A DNA stretch of 64,000 nucleotides, from the NCBI GenBank assembly GCA_965214085.1, contig OZ243937.1, positions 1,054,001-1,118,000 on the forward strand, given 5' to 3'. The DNA is from UBA6055 sp965214085 (GTDB lineage: Bacteria; Chloroflexota; Anaerolineae; Aggregatilineales; Phototrophicaceae). Position 1 is the first letter of the stretch. The number at the start of each line of letters is the position of its first letter. The notes under the pieces are model-generated. The model was not told the DNA's origin. It was given only the letters and a program-made list of their open reading frames with translations, and made no database searches. Positions 43,379-52,002 of this stretch are shown piece after piece. Made by a program: the position numbers and the translations under genes.

Positions 43379-45278
43379 GAGACAGACGGTGACCCGATTG
43401 GACAAGATTTACCTCGCCGCGATGGTTCCGGTCTTGCTCTTGGGCTTTGCGCTGGGCGCCGCGCAGCTGAACGTGGACATCCTGTGGGTCGATGAAATGG
43501 CAACCGTATCCGCCATTGGCGCGGAGAATCCGCCATTCACTGTAGCGCAGATTGTTCAATCGCCGCAGACCACGTCCGATACCAGCCCTTCGCCTCTTTA
43601 CTACGTGATATTAGCCGGCTGGGCGAGACTGGTGGGCTGGTTGCAGGTGGCGCTGCGCTATTTGTCGCTGCTTATTGGGGTCTTGTCTATCGCTTTTATG
43701 TACCGGTTTGTTGTGGATGCCTTTAATCGCCGGTCGGCTTGGCTTGCGGCTGCACTGTTCGCCAGCAACGCAATCATCAACATATATTTTCATGAGCTGC
43801 GAAACTACAGCCTCTGGTTGTTGTTGAGCATCGTCCATCTGTGGCAGTATTGGCGGCTGGCGGATGCAGCGAAAGCGAGCCCAGCAATATGGGTCGGCTT
43901 TATCGCAACGACAAGCGCCTTGCTCTACACGCATCCCTTTTCTCCCTTTGTACTCCTGGGTCTTTGCGTTCATCATCTTCTGCTGGTGGCCAAGAACCGA
44001 CGCTGGTGGCATGTGGTATTCGCGTGGGGCGCGGGCGTCATCATCTTCTTGCCCTATGTGCCGGTAGTGCTTTCGGGAATCACTTCGGCGACAGACAGCC
44101 GTTCCGTGCAAGCGGAGGCCCTCACTTCATTGGATGTGATCCCGATTCTGGCGCACGTACTGACGAATGGCGTCGATCTATTGTGGCTGGGTCTGTTGGT
44201 CGCGGCCGCCTGGGCGCTTTGGCGGCAGCGCTCTCGGTCGTTTATGCGTCTGTTCCTGATATTCGCGACAATGACCCTAGCGCTTTTACTATTTCATGCG
44301 CTTGACCCCTTTGTGTCGACGCGCAGGCTCCGTTATTTTCTGGTTGCATTGACCTTCGCGCTTCCGCTGGCGGCCTGTGTGCTCAGTTGGCTGCCGTATT
44401 GGCGTGTACTAGCGGCGCTGTTTCTGATGCTGTGGCTGGCCGGCTTTTTTACTATCTATCAACAGGCGGAGCATTGGCAATACGCCGGTCATCATTCGCT
44501 GCTTCCCGCTCATCCGCCCTTACACCGCTTCGCCGACGCCTTGCTGCGCAAGGTTCGCCCCTACGAAGTATTGCTTGGCTTCACCGCGGCCGAATTCTTG
44601 AACAACGGTTTGCATTACGGCTTTAGCACCGTGGACTACTACGCTCAAACTGTGCTCGGTGTTCAGGGCGCATTCCTCCATACCGAGCTGCGAGGGAGCG
44701 AATTACGCGCGGAATTAGATCGGAGCCTGGGCCATTATCCCGATTTGACATTCGTCTACCAGCCGCGTAACTTGGCCGCGAATTTCAATGATGTGCAGGC
44801 TCTGTTGGAAGAGAAATATGCGGCTTGCAAAATCGTCGTGGATACGGAGGACATATTCGCGCGGCGCTACAGCTACCATACGCTTGGCTGCGGACGAAAA
44901 TTACGGTCAGTTGAATACGACAACGGCATCAGAGTGATCGATAGGTTTGCGGATTACGATAGGCAGAAGCAGTCAATTCGGGTTGTTACCGGTTGGGAGG
45001 TTGCCGACGAGGCACAGCTCGACGAGTACAATGTCTCGATTCAGATTATTTCGACAGATTGGCAGAGTTTAGTTCAGGTGCCTGACCGTCATCTGTACGA
45101 CCACATCTTGCCCTGGTACGCGGTCGAACTTTCAACCGCTGGTCTGCCCCCGGGCGACTACCAGGTCATGGTCATCCTCTACAATCGCGACACTGTCAAG
45201 AAGATAGCAGGCGTCGACTCAACCACCGGGTTTTCGAGTGATATTCATCCTGTTTTCTCATTCACAGTCGACGGCTAG
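43359..45278 (+). CDS. GT-C-type membrane glycosyltransferase-like protein, copy A
   Basis: A 639-residue protein with about 11 membrane segments in the first 380 residues. ILWVDEMATVS places an acidic Asp-Glu pair in the first extracytoplasmic loop, as in ArnT/PMT-type (GT39) enzymes that use lipid-linked sugars. The C-terminal 250 residues are soluble and extracytoplasmic, ending in a beta domain (RVVTGWEVADEAQLDEYNVS...LPPGDYQVMVILYNRD). It has a full-length tandem paralogue three bases downstream. Donor and acceptor are unknown. Confidence 0.78.
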   Translation: MMRQRAKRQTVTRLDKIYLAAMVPVLLLGFALGAAQLNVDILWVDEMATVSAIGAENPPFTVAQIVQSPQTTSDTSPSPLYYVILAGWARLVGWLQVALRYLSLLIGVLSIAFMYRFVVDAFNRRSAWLAAALFASNAIINIYFHELRNYSLWLLLSIVHLWQYWRLADAAKASPAIWVGFIATTSALLYTHPFSPFVLLGLCVHHLLLVAKNRRWWHVVFAWGAGVIIFLPYVPVVLSGITSATDSRSVQAEALTSLDVIPILAHVLTNGVDLLWLGLLVAAAWALWRQRSRSFMRLFLIFATMTLALLLFHALDPFVSTRRLRYFLVALTFALPLAACVLSWLPYWRVLAALFLMLWLAGFFTIYQQAEHWQYAGHHSLLPAHPPLHRFADALLRKVRPYEVLLGFTAAEFLNNGLHYGFSTVDYYAQTVLGVQGAFLHTELRGSELRAELDRSLGHYPDLTFVYQPRNLAANFNDVQALLEEKYAACKIVVDTEDIFARRYSYHTLGCGRKLRSVEYDNGIRVIDRFADYDRQKQSIRVVTGWEVADEAQLDEYNVSIQIISTDWQSLVQVPDRHLYDHILPWYAVELSTAGLPPGDYQVMVILYNRDTVKKIAGVDSTTGFSSDIHPVFSFTVDG

Positions 45279-45281
45279 CCG

Positions 45282-47192
45282 ATGATTAACGGCAAACGAT
45301 CGAGCCGGGCCCGTTCTCAGGTCTCATTCCCGCGGATACTTATGCTTCCGCTGCTGCTGCTGGTGACGTTTATGGCCGCGCGCGGTTTGGGCGCAGATTT
45401 GATTTGGTACGACGAATTGACCTCGATCAGCCACGCCGGCGGTGTGACCGGCCCCTTTTCCCCGCTTGATGTCATTGACTCGGTTAGCCAGCATAGCCCC
45501 AAACATACACCCTTGTTTTTTGAATTGCTCGCCGGCTGGGGCGCGCTTGTGGGTTGGCATCATGTAGCGCTGCGCTGCCTGCCGCTATTCTTTGGCATCA
45601 TCGCCTTGGCCTGGACATTTCGCCTTGGCGCGGACTTCATCGACCGCTGGACAGGCATTTGGGCGGCTGCCTTCCTCGGCCTAAACGTATTCTGGCTGGA
45701 CTACTTGCACGAAATTCGCATGTATTCTCTGCAATTCATGCTGCTCATGGCGCTGGCCTGGCATTACTTCTATCTCATCCGAGCGGGTCAGTCCGGACGC
45801 TGGCATCACTGGGCCGGACTGACGCTGGGCGCGGCTGCCTTGCTGTATACGCAGCCGTTCTCAATCTTCTTTCTTTTGGCATTGGGCAGCTATCACTTTC
45901 TTTTTGTGAAGCGCAACCGAGTCTGGTTTCAAGTGGCGCTTGCTATGGTCGTCGCCGGATTGCTCTATTTGCCCTGGTTGCCGGTTACTTTCTACGGGTT
46001 GTCAGCCAAGTTTGACACGGCTTATGACGCCACGACATTGGAGCAGGCGGCTGGCATTTTTGTCCGCTTCCTCAGCAACGGCAGTTGGATTGTTATGCTA
46101 GCAGTGCTGGCTGCGGCTTTGTTTCGCGCGCGCAAAGGCGACTCGCTGCGCCGCATATTCCCCTTTTTGTGGCTGGCGATCGTTGTACTGCTCCTCCTGC
46201 TCGTCACGAACGAGGCAATCGGCCTGATTCCCTTGCGCCGCTCGCGCTACTTTTTTGTGACATGGTCAATGTGGATGATGGTGATTGGCTGGAGCCTGGC
46301 TTGGTTCAAGCCACGCTGGATCGCGCCGCTGATTCTGACGGCGTATCTGGCGGCGGGTTTTGCCCTTCGTCGCGCTGATGGCTATCTGGAGTACCAAGGC
46401 ACGGTCGGGATCGTTAGCGCCTATCCGCCGCTCGTCGAATACGTGGACGCCCTGCAAGACAAGGCCGACGCGCAGGACTATGTCATCGGCTTCACGGGCA
46501 CGGATTTTGTCAATTGGCCGGGCAAGCGCGGCAAGTCCACCGCAGACTACTACATGGAAACCTTACTCGGGATAGACGGGGTTTTTGTGCCGACCAGCTT
46601 TGACGCGGAAACCCTGGCGACCGACTTGCCACGCAAACTGGACGACCAGCCTTATCTCTTGTTCACCTACAATCCGCTGTCGCCGCCCGCCAATCTGGCG
46701 CTGGTCGATGACTACTTGCGGCAATTTTATCGGAGCTGCGACATCTTAATCGACATTCCTGACCTGTTCGTCCAGCGCTATGTCGACAAGGCGCTGGACT
46801 GCGTCCGCGAATACCAGCCGATTCATTACGAGAATGGCATTCGAATCGTCGATAAATTCGCCGAATTGCGCGCCGATGACGGCTTCATTCGCGTCGTGAC
46901 CGGCTGGGAAGTGGCAGACGAAGCATTGCTTGAAAAGTACAACGTCTCGATTCAGATCATCACTGGCGACTGGCAGAATGTATGGCAGGCGCCGGATCGC
47001 CATCTCTACCACAATATTCTGAAGTGGTATGTCGTCGAGCTGCCGACTGCCGACCTCGCTCCTGGCGACTACCGGGTCGTTGTCATCGTCTACGACCGGC
47101 ATCGGTCAAGCGCAAAAGCCACAGGACAAGACCTAACCAGCGGTGAGGTTGGAACCATTCTGCCCATCTTTGCATTCACGATCGAAGATTAG
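45282..47192 (+). CDS. GT-C-type membrane glycosyltransferase-like protein, copy B
   Basis: A 636-residue paralogue of the preceding gene with the same layout: LIWYDELTSISHAGG in the first loop, about 11 membrane segments, then a soluble domain with matching blocks (ADYYMETLLGIDGVF, CDILIDIPDLFVQRY, GIRIVDKFAELR, RVVTGWEVADEALLEKYNVS, APGDYRVVVIVYDR). Conservation is strongest in the C-terminal domain. The tight spacing suggests both proteins are made together. Confidence 0.78.
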   Translation: MINGKRSSRARSQVSFPRILMLPLLLLVTFMAARGLGADLIWYDELTSISHAGGVTGPFSPLDVIDSVSQHSPKHTPLFFELLAGWGALVGWHHVALRCLPLFFGIIALAWTFRLGADFIDRWTGIWAAAFLGLNVFWLDYLHEIRMYSLQFMLLMALAWHYFYLIRAGQSGRWHHWAGLTLGAAALLYTQPFSIFFLLALGSYHFLFVKRNRVWFQVALAMVVAGLLYLPWLPVTFYGLSAKFDTAYDATTLEQAAGIFVRFLSNGSWIVMLAVLAAALFRARKGDSLRRIFPFLWLAIVVLLLLLVTNEAIGLIPLRRSRYFFVTWSMWMMVIGWSLAWFKPRWIAPLILTAYLAAGFALRRADGYLEYQGTVGIVSAYPPLVEYVDALQDKADAQDYVIGFTGTDFVNWPGKRGKSTADYYMETLLGIDGVFVPTSFDAETLATDLPRKLDDQPYLLFTYNPLSPPANLALVDDYLRQFYRSCDILIDIPDLFVQRYVDKALDCVREYQPIHYENGIRIVDKFAELRADDGFIRVVTGWEVADEALLEKYNVSIQIITGDWQNVWQAPDRHLYHNILKWYVVELPTADLAPGDYRVVVIVYDRHRSSAKATGQDLTSGEVGTILPIFAFTIED

Positions 47193-47193
47193 C

Positions 47194-47862
47194 GTGTCAG
47201 ATTCGCGTTTCAAGCGGCTTTTGCGCCCAATTTATGCGCCGATGCTGCGGGCTTCGCGTCGCAGACAGCAGCTTGCGCGCGATCAGAGCCGCATCCGTGA
47301 TGAAGTACGGCAAGCGCTGCAATCGGACAGACCGGTGAAAATCATCATCGGAGCCGGTCAGACTCGATTTGAGGGCTGGATCGCCACCGATATGCCGGCT
47401 TTTGATGTGCGTATTCGCGACCATTGGCGGGCGCTATTTCCGCCAGCAGCGATCGACAGATTGCTGGCCGAGCATGTATTCGAGCATCTCTCGACCGCTG
47501 AGCTGGCGCGCTTCCTGCATACGGCGGCTGACTATCTGTCGCCGCGCGGGCGCGTCCGAATCGCCGTGCCGGACGGATATCACCCCGATGCTGATTACAT
47601 CAATAGCGTGCGGCCCGGCGGCAGCGGCGTCGGCGCCAGCGACCACAAAGTACTATACACCTGCGACCAGATTGGCGAGCTGATGCGCGAACAGGGTTAT
47701 CAATTTGAAATGCTGGAATACTTTGACGCGGAAGGGCATTTCCACCAACGCGAGTGGAGCGCGGAAGATGGCTTCGTCGGCCGTACCGCCGATCATGATG
47801 CGCGCAACACTGACGGGCGCCTCACTTACACCAGCCTGATCGTCGACTGCTGGCGACAATAA
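47194..47862 (+). CDS. SAM-dependent methyltransferase (class I, type 11-like)
   Basis: About 222 residues from a GTG two bases after the stop of the upstream glycosyltransferase gene. VKIIIGAGQTRFEGWIATD corresponds to the SAM-binding first strand and loop, and IDRLLAEHVFEHLSTAEL to the post-IV block; then YLSPRGRVRIAVPDGYHPD. Predicted SAM-dependent methyltransferases with this EHVFEHL block often lie in polysaccharide gene clusters, which fits its neighbours. Substrate unknown. Confidence 0.8.
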   Translation: MSDSRFKRLLRPIYAPMLRASRRRQQLARDQSRIRDEVRQALQSDRPVKIIIGAGQTRFEGWIATDMPAFDVRIRDHWRALFPPAAIDRLLAEHVFEHLSTAELARFLHTAADYLSPRGRVRIAVPDGYHPDADYINSVRPGGSGVGASDHKVLYTCDQIGELMREQGYQFEMLEYFDAEGHFHQREWSAEDGFVGRTADHDARNTDGRLTYTSLIVDCWRQ

Positions 47863-47913
47863 ACAGCAACTGACGTCAGCGTATGGCGCATTGTCCGCGC
47901 TATACCAGCCCGG

Positions 47914-49311
47914 CTAGAAATTCAGGAAATGACCTTCCAAGCCGTGCGCCGCTTCTTTTAAGGCTTCGCTGAGCGTCGGGTGAGCGTGAACATTGCGGGC
48001 GATTTCTTGTGGAGTAAGCTCGGCGGATCGCGCCAAAGTCAGCTCGGGCAGCAGCTCGGTGACATCGTGGCCGATCATATGCGCGCCCAGGATTTCGCCG
48101 TATTTCTTGTCGCTGATGACTTTGACAAAGCCGATGGCATCGCCCATTCCCCGCGCCTTGCCATTGGCTTGGAAGGGGAATTTGGCCACATTTATCTCAT
48201 AGCCACGCGCTTCGGCTTGTTCCTCGGTGTAGCCGAAACTGGCGACCTGCGGCTGGCAGTAAGTGGCGCGCGGCATCATGTCGAAGTCGAGAGTCACAGT
48301 CGGCGCGCCGGCGATATTCTCAGCCGCAACGATACCCATGGTCTCCGCCACATGCGCCAGCATAAGCTTGGCGGTCACATCGCCAATAGCGTATATATGC
48401 GGCAAGTTGGTCTGCATGCGCTCATTGATTTCGATGCCGCCCTGCGGATTGAGTTCGACGCCGGTATTCTCCAGCCCATAGCCGGCGACGCGCGGTTGGA
48501 AGCCGATGGCTTGCAAGACACGCTCGGCTTTCAGCGTCTCCTGCGTGCCGTCATGGTGGCTGACCTCGACCTCGACCTGCTCGCCTTGGTCCTTGATGGA
48601 GTCGACGCGGGCGCTCGTCAAAATCTTGATGCCGAGCTTCTTGAATGCTTTGGCCAGTTCTGCGCTGACCTCCGGGTCTTCCAGCGGCAGAATGCGATCC
48701 AGGAATTCGACCATGGTCACATCGACGCCGTAATTGCGCATGATATAAGCAAATTCCACGCCGACCGCGCCGGCGCCCGCGATGACGATGCTGGCGGGCA
48801 GCTTGTCCTCCATGATCTGCTCTTCGTAGGTCACGACGCGCTCGCTAAGCGATGTGCCCGGTATTAAGCGTGTCGATGCGCCGGTGGCGATAATCAGATT
48901 CTTGAAGCTAATCGTTTCGCTGTCGCCGTTGTTGAGCGCCACATTAAGGCTGTTGGCGTCTTCAATGGTCGCCCAGCCTTCGTAAGTCTTGATCTTGTTC
49001 TTGCGCATCAAGAATTGCACACCTTTGGTCAGCCCGTTGGAGACGCGCCGGCTGCGCTTGTAGGCTTTGCCGTAGTCGAAAGAGAAGTCGCCGCTGATGC
49101 CAAACGTATCGGCTTGATGCTGCAAGATGTAAGCCAGTTCGGCGTTGCGCAACAGCGCTTTGGACGGGATGCAGCCGACGTTCAGGCACACGCCGCCCCA
49201 ATATTTCTTTTCGACGATCGCTGTGGATAGCCCCAGTTGGGCGGCGCGGATGGCGCCAACATAACCGCCAGGACCGGCGCCCAGCACGACAAGGTCAAAT
49301 TCATTGGCCAT
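47914..49311 (-). CDS. lpdA: dihydrolipoamide dehydrogenase
   Basis: A 465-residue flavoprotein, the E3 component of 2-oxoacid dehydrogenase and glycine-cleavage complexes. The FAD site is VVLGAGPGGYVGAIRAAQLG, the redox disulfide GGVCLNVGCIPSKALL, the NAD site VIAGAGAVGVEFAYIMRNYG, and the C-terminal active-site His-Glu HAHPTLSEALKEAAHG. No E1 or E2 gene is nearby. Full length. Confidence 0.94.
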   Translation of the reverse strand: MANEFDLVVLGAGPGGYVGAIRAAQLGLSTAIVEKKYWGGVCLNVGCIPSKALLRNAELAYILQHQADTFGISGDFSFDYGKAYKRSRRVSNGLTKGVQFLMRKNKIKTYEGWATIEDANSLNVALNNGDSETISFKNLIIATGASTRLIPGTSLSERVVTYEEQIMEDKLPASIVIAGAGAVGVEFAYIMRNYGVDVTMVEFLDRILPLEDPEVSAELAKAFKKLGIKILTSARVDSIKDQGEQVEVEVSHHDGTQETLKAERVLQAIGFQPRVAGYGLENTGVELNPQGGIEINERMQTNLPHIYAIGDVTAKLMLAHVAETMGIVAAENIAGAPTVTLDFDMMPRATYCQPQVASFGYTEEQAEARGYEINVAKFPFQANGKARGMGDAIGFVKVISDKKYGEILGAHMIGHDVTELLPELTLARSAELTPQEIARNVHAHPTLSEALKEAAHGLEGHFLNF

Positions 49312-49405
49312 TTATCGCAATCTCCTGCTACTTGTCTATTGCTGCAACCGCGTTAGTCTACCGCAGCGCTCGCCCCTAATAAAGAGGCTTCACCGTCGCG
49401 CAGTC

Positions 49406-50188
49406 TTACGAGGCGCTGGGGCGGCGGCGCTGGCGTCTGGCTTCGAACAGCATGACGGCGGCCGCGCTGGCGACATTGATCGATTCCGCGGCGTCAGACA
49501 TGGGAATCGCGATGACCTGGTCAGCCACTGCGCTCGCCTTTTGGCTGACTCCGCGCGCTTCATTGCCCAAAATCAGCGCCCACTCGCGATGCCAATCCAC
49601 GGCTGCGTAGTCACAGTCCGCCTCTGCGCTGGCTGCGTAGACAGTGAGATCCTGGCAGAAGTTCTTAATTTCGGGCCAGGAGGCCTCGACCACCGGTAGG
49701 CGGAAATGCGCGCCCATGCCGGCTCGCAGGACTTTGGAATTGTAGGGATCGACACAGCCCGGCGCCAGAATCCCGAGTTGGACGCCGGCTGCGGCTGCTG
49801 TCCGCATGATGGTTCCCAGGTTGCCCGGCTCGCGGACCGCGTCAAGAATCAATACACGCGCGCTGGGATGCGGAATCGGCGGCCTCGGAATCGCGAACAC
49901 CGCCAGTATGCCGGGCGGCTGCTGGGTATCGCTGGCGAATGTCAGGACTTCGGAACTTACGGGCAGCAGTTCGCATTTGGCTTCCTGCAGAGCCGCGATC
50001 ACTTGGAAGTCGGCATGCTCCAGTGAATAGAGCGCCAAGCTAGGACGGCCTCCGTTGGATAGCGCGTCGGCGATCAAGCGGTCGCCCTCCAGCACCAATT
50101 TACGCTCGCTGCGCCGCAGCCGCGCTTTGCTCTGCAGCGACTTGACATAGCGGACGCGTTTGTTCTGGGTGCTGCTTATGGCATCCAT
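49406..50188 (-). CDS. TrmH/SpoU-family RNA 2'-O-methyltransferase
   Basis: A 260-residue SPOUT methylase. The N-terminal substrate-binding domain begins SSTQNKRVRYVKSLQSKARLR; the knotted catalytic domain has LDAVREPGNLGTIMRTAAAAG (motif 1), ALILGNEARGVS (motif 2) and IPMSDAAESINVASAAAVML (motif 3). It methylates ribose in rRNA or tRNA. It is downstream of rplT but separated by a terminator. Confidence 0.9.
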   Translation of the reverse strand: MDAISSTQNKRVRYVKSLQSKARLRRSERKLVLEGDRLIADALSNGGRPSLALYSLEHADFQVIAALQEAKCELLPVSSEVLTFASDTQQPPGILAVFAIPRPPIPHPSARVLILDAVREPGNLGTIMRTAAAAGVQLGILAPGCVDPYNSKVLRAGMGAHFRLPVVEASWPEIKNFCQDLTVYAASAEADCDYAAVDWHREWALILGNEARGVSQKASAVADQVIAIPMSDAAESINVASAAAVMLFEARRQRRRPSAS

Positions 50189-50205
50189 GTCAGGCTCGCA
50201 GAATT

Positions 50206-50231
50206 GAAAAAGGGTCAGTTGCCCGACCCTT
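50206..50231 (-). terminator. intrinsic terminator of the infC-rpmI-rplT operon
   Basis: Minus strand: AAGGGTC, loop GGGCAACT, GACCCTT, then TTTC. The seven-base-pair stem lies about 30 bp after the rplT stop. Confidence 0.75.
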
Positions 50232-50259
50232 CGGCTGGTGTCAAATGTCGAATGTCTCG

Positions 50260-50613
50260 CTAGAGGCTCTGCTTGGCGACGTCCGTGATCTTGCTGAATG
50301 TCTCCGCATCGTGGACTGCGATGCCGGCCAGACTCTTGCGATCCAGGCTGACGCTCGCTTTCTTGAGCCCGTGCATCAACTGGCTGTATTTCAGACCGTT
50401 GACGCGGGCGGCGGCGTTAATCCGCTGAATCCATAGGCGGCGCAATTGACGCCGGCGCTGGCGGCGATCGCGATATGCGTACCACAGGCTGCGCATCATG
50501 GCTTCGTTGGCGCGCTTGAAATTCTTGCTGCGCGTGCCCCATTGCCCCTTGGTGAGTTTCAATACCTTTTTGTGCCGGCGGCGCCTGACAAAGCCGGTTT
50601 TAGTTCTTGCCAT
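50260..50613 (-). CDS. rplT: 50S ribosomal protein L20
   Basis: A 117-residue very basic protein, the standard L20 length. ARTKTGFVRRRRHKKVLKLT, RDRRQRRRQLRRLWIQRINAA and LDRKSLAGIAVHD are typical. ATG 50613 is chosen over the frame start 50661 because it gives the canonical MARxK start. Last gene of the infC-rpmI-rplT operon; L20 is a known feedback regulator of this operon in other bacteria. Confidence 0.96.
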   Translation of the reverse strand: MARTKTGFVRRRRHKKVLKLTKGQWGTRSKNFKRANEAMMRSLWYAYRDRRQRRRQLRRLWIQRINAAARVNGLKYSQLMHGLKKASVSLDRKSLAGIAVHDAETFSKITDVAKQSL

Positions 50614-50685
50614 GAGAATTCTCCATACCTGTACAACCCGTCGCTCGGTTGCGCCGGGCATAAGATCGCGATAAATGACCCCGGT

Positions 50686-50937
50686 CTATGCGGGCGGGTT
50701 GGCTTTGTATTTGCCGAGATAAGGCGCAAGCCGCCGAATACGACGGCGCATGGCTTTTTCGCCAACTTCCAAGGACTTGTCCCATTGACGCTTGACGCGC
50801 TTGGCCGACCTTCGGCGCAAGTGACTCTTGCCGCCCTTGGTGCGAACGATTTTGCCGGTAGCCGTCATGCGAAAACGCTTGGCGGTCGCTTTGTGCGTCT
50901 TCAATTTATACTTGGTCGTCTTTTTCTTGCGTGGCAC
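50686..50937 (-). CDS. rpmI: 50S ribosomal protein L35
   Basis: An 83-residue basic protein. KYKLKTHKATAKRFRMTATGKI and KGGKSHLRRRSAKRVKRQ are the L35 core. It is about 18 residues longer than the usual 65, through a C-terminal extension RRIRRLAPYLGKYKANPPA. It begins in the infC stop codon region and lies between infC and rplT as expected. Confidence 0.93.
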   Translation of the reverse strand: MPRKKKTTKYKLKTHKATAKRFRMTATGKIVRTKGGKSHLRRRSAKRVKRQWDKSLEVGEKAMRRRIRRLAPYLGKYKANPPA

Positions 50938-51437
50938 TATTGCCTCTCCGTGCTTTGCTTGGTTTCTTTGGTCGGCGCCAATATCATGAGCATGTCTCTG
51001 CCTTCCATGTTAGGACGCTGCTCTACCACGCCTACTTCCTTTAACGCTTCTTCAATTCGGCCTAGGCGATCGCGCCCGATATGCTGATGCGTGATCTCCC
51101 GCCCGCGAAAACGTACGCGGAACTTGACCTTTTTTCCTTCTAACAGCCACCTTTGCGCGCGTTTGATATCGAACTGAAGATGGTACTCATCCGTCTTGGG
51201 GCGCAACTGGATTTCCTTGACCGTCACCTTGATCTGATTCTTTTTCGATTTACGTTCCTTGCGCCGTTGCTCATACTGAAATTTGCCATAATCCATAATC
51301 CGGCAAACCGGCGGGTTGGCATTCGGCGCAACTTCTACTAAATCCAAGCCTGCGTCGTCTGCTCGGTCTTGCGCGTAACCTATGCTTACGACACCGATAT
51401 TGGTGTTGGTATCGTCAATCAGTCGGACTTCACGCAC
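50937..51437 (-). CDS. infC: translation initiation factor IF-3 (true start probably upstream at a rare codon)
   Basis: IF-3 with both domains (PPVCRIMDYGKFQYEQRRKERK linker; VKEIQLRPKTDEYHLQFDIKRA, FRVRFRGREITHQ). The first ATG/GTG in frame is GTG 51437, but residues encoded directly upstream, INSNIRG, complete the conserved IN-x-x-IR start of the protein. Translation is therefore likely to begin at ATC 51458 or at ATA 51479, the latter ten bases after AAGGG. Rare AUU/AUC/AUA starts are a known autoregulatory feature of infC. First gene of the operon. Confidence 0.95.
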   Translation of the reverse strand: MREVRLIDDTNTNIGVVSIGYAQDRADDAGLDLVEVAPNANPPVCRIMDYGKFQYEQRRKERKSKKNQIKVTVKEIQLRPKTDEYHLQFDIKRAQRWLLEGKKVKFRVRFRGREITHQHIGRDRLGRIEEALKEVGVVEQRPNMEGRDMLMILAPTKETKQSTERQ

Positions 51438-51549
51438 GCCGCGAATATTACTGTTGATCCTGTTTGGTGAATTTGCTATCGGAGCACGACCCTTCAGTTG
51501 ATTGTTACAAGCCCAACCTGCGTGGATTTGTTATCCGCGCGGGCACGAA

Positions 51550-51578
51550 GTTTAACATGGCAACTCAACTGCTGTCAA
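51550..51578 (-). promoter_or_regulatory. candidate promoter of infC-rpmI-rplT
   Basis: Minus strand: perfect -35 TTGACA (51578-51573), 17-base spacer, weak -10 TTAAAC (51555-51550). It lies 70-90 bases upstream of the infC start region, just behind the end of the upstream small gene. Confidence 0.45.
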
Positions 51579-51601
51579 CTCTGATTCGGCGCGGGCCCGC
51601 G

Positions 51602-51925
51602 TCAAGCGTCCAAAGCGAGGTCGAGCGCGCGCAGTTTAAGCACGGACGTCTCATACAAGCTGATTAGTTCTTCGTCGCTGCCCTTATAGCGGCGCAAGGT
51701 TTGCTGAGCGCAGGCGGTGCAGCCGCGCATGGCTCGGTAGCTGTCCGTTTCACAGCCTAAACAGCCATTGAGTTCGATCATGACAGACATCAATGCGATC
51801 ACTTCAATGCTGGTTTCGCGCTTTGCCGAAATCTTGTCTATCAACTGCCGCCAGGGCTCGCCGCGGGTGTTGCGCAGCGCCGGGATAGCGTAGTGAGGAA
51901 ACAGGATCTCATTGTCGGCGTACAA
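51602..51925 (-). CDS. small Cys-rich protein, unknown
   Basis: A 107-residue protein starting MYADNEILFPHYAIPALRN. In its middle it has ELNGCLGCETDSYRAMRGCTACAQ, two CxxC pairs that could bind zinc or an Fe-S cluster, followed by QQTLRRYKGSDEELI. The conserved feel of the block suggests a real family found in related genomes, but I cannot name it. It is on the same strand as infC and may share a transcript. Confidence 0.65.
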   Translation of the reverse strand: MYADNEILFPHYAIPALRNTRGEPWRQLIDKISAKRETSIEVIALMSVMIELNGCLGCETDSYRAMRGCTACAQQTLRRYKGSDEELISLYETSVLKLRALDLALDA

Positions 51926-52002
51926 AGTATATTGCCTTTCGCATTTTCCTAATTGAGCATAAGCCCGAATATGCGCGGACGCAAGTCGCGGGCGAGCGAT
52001 TC

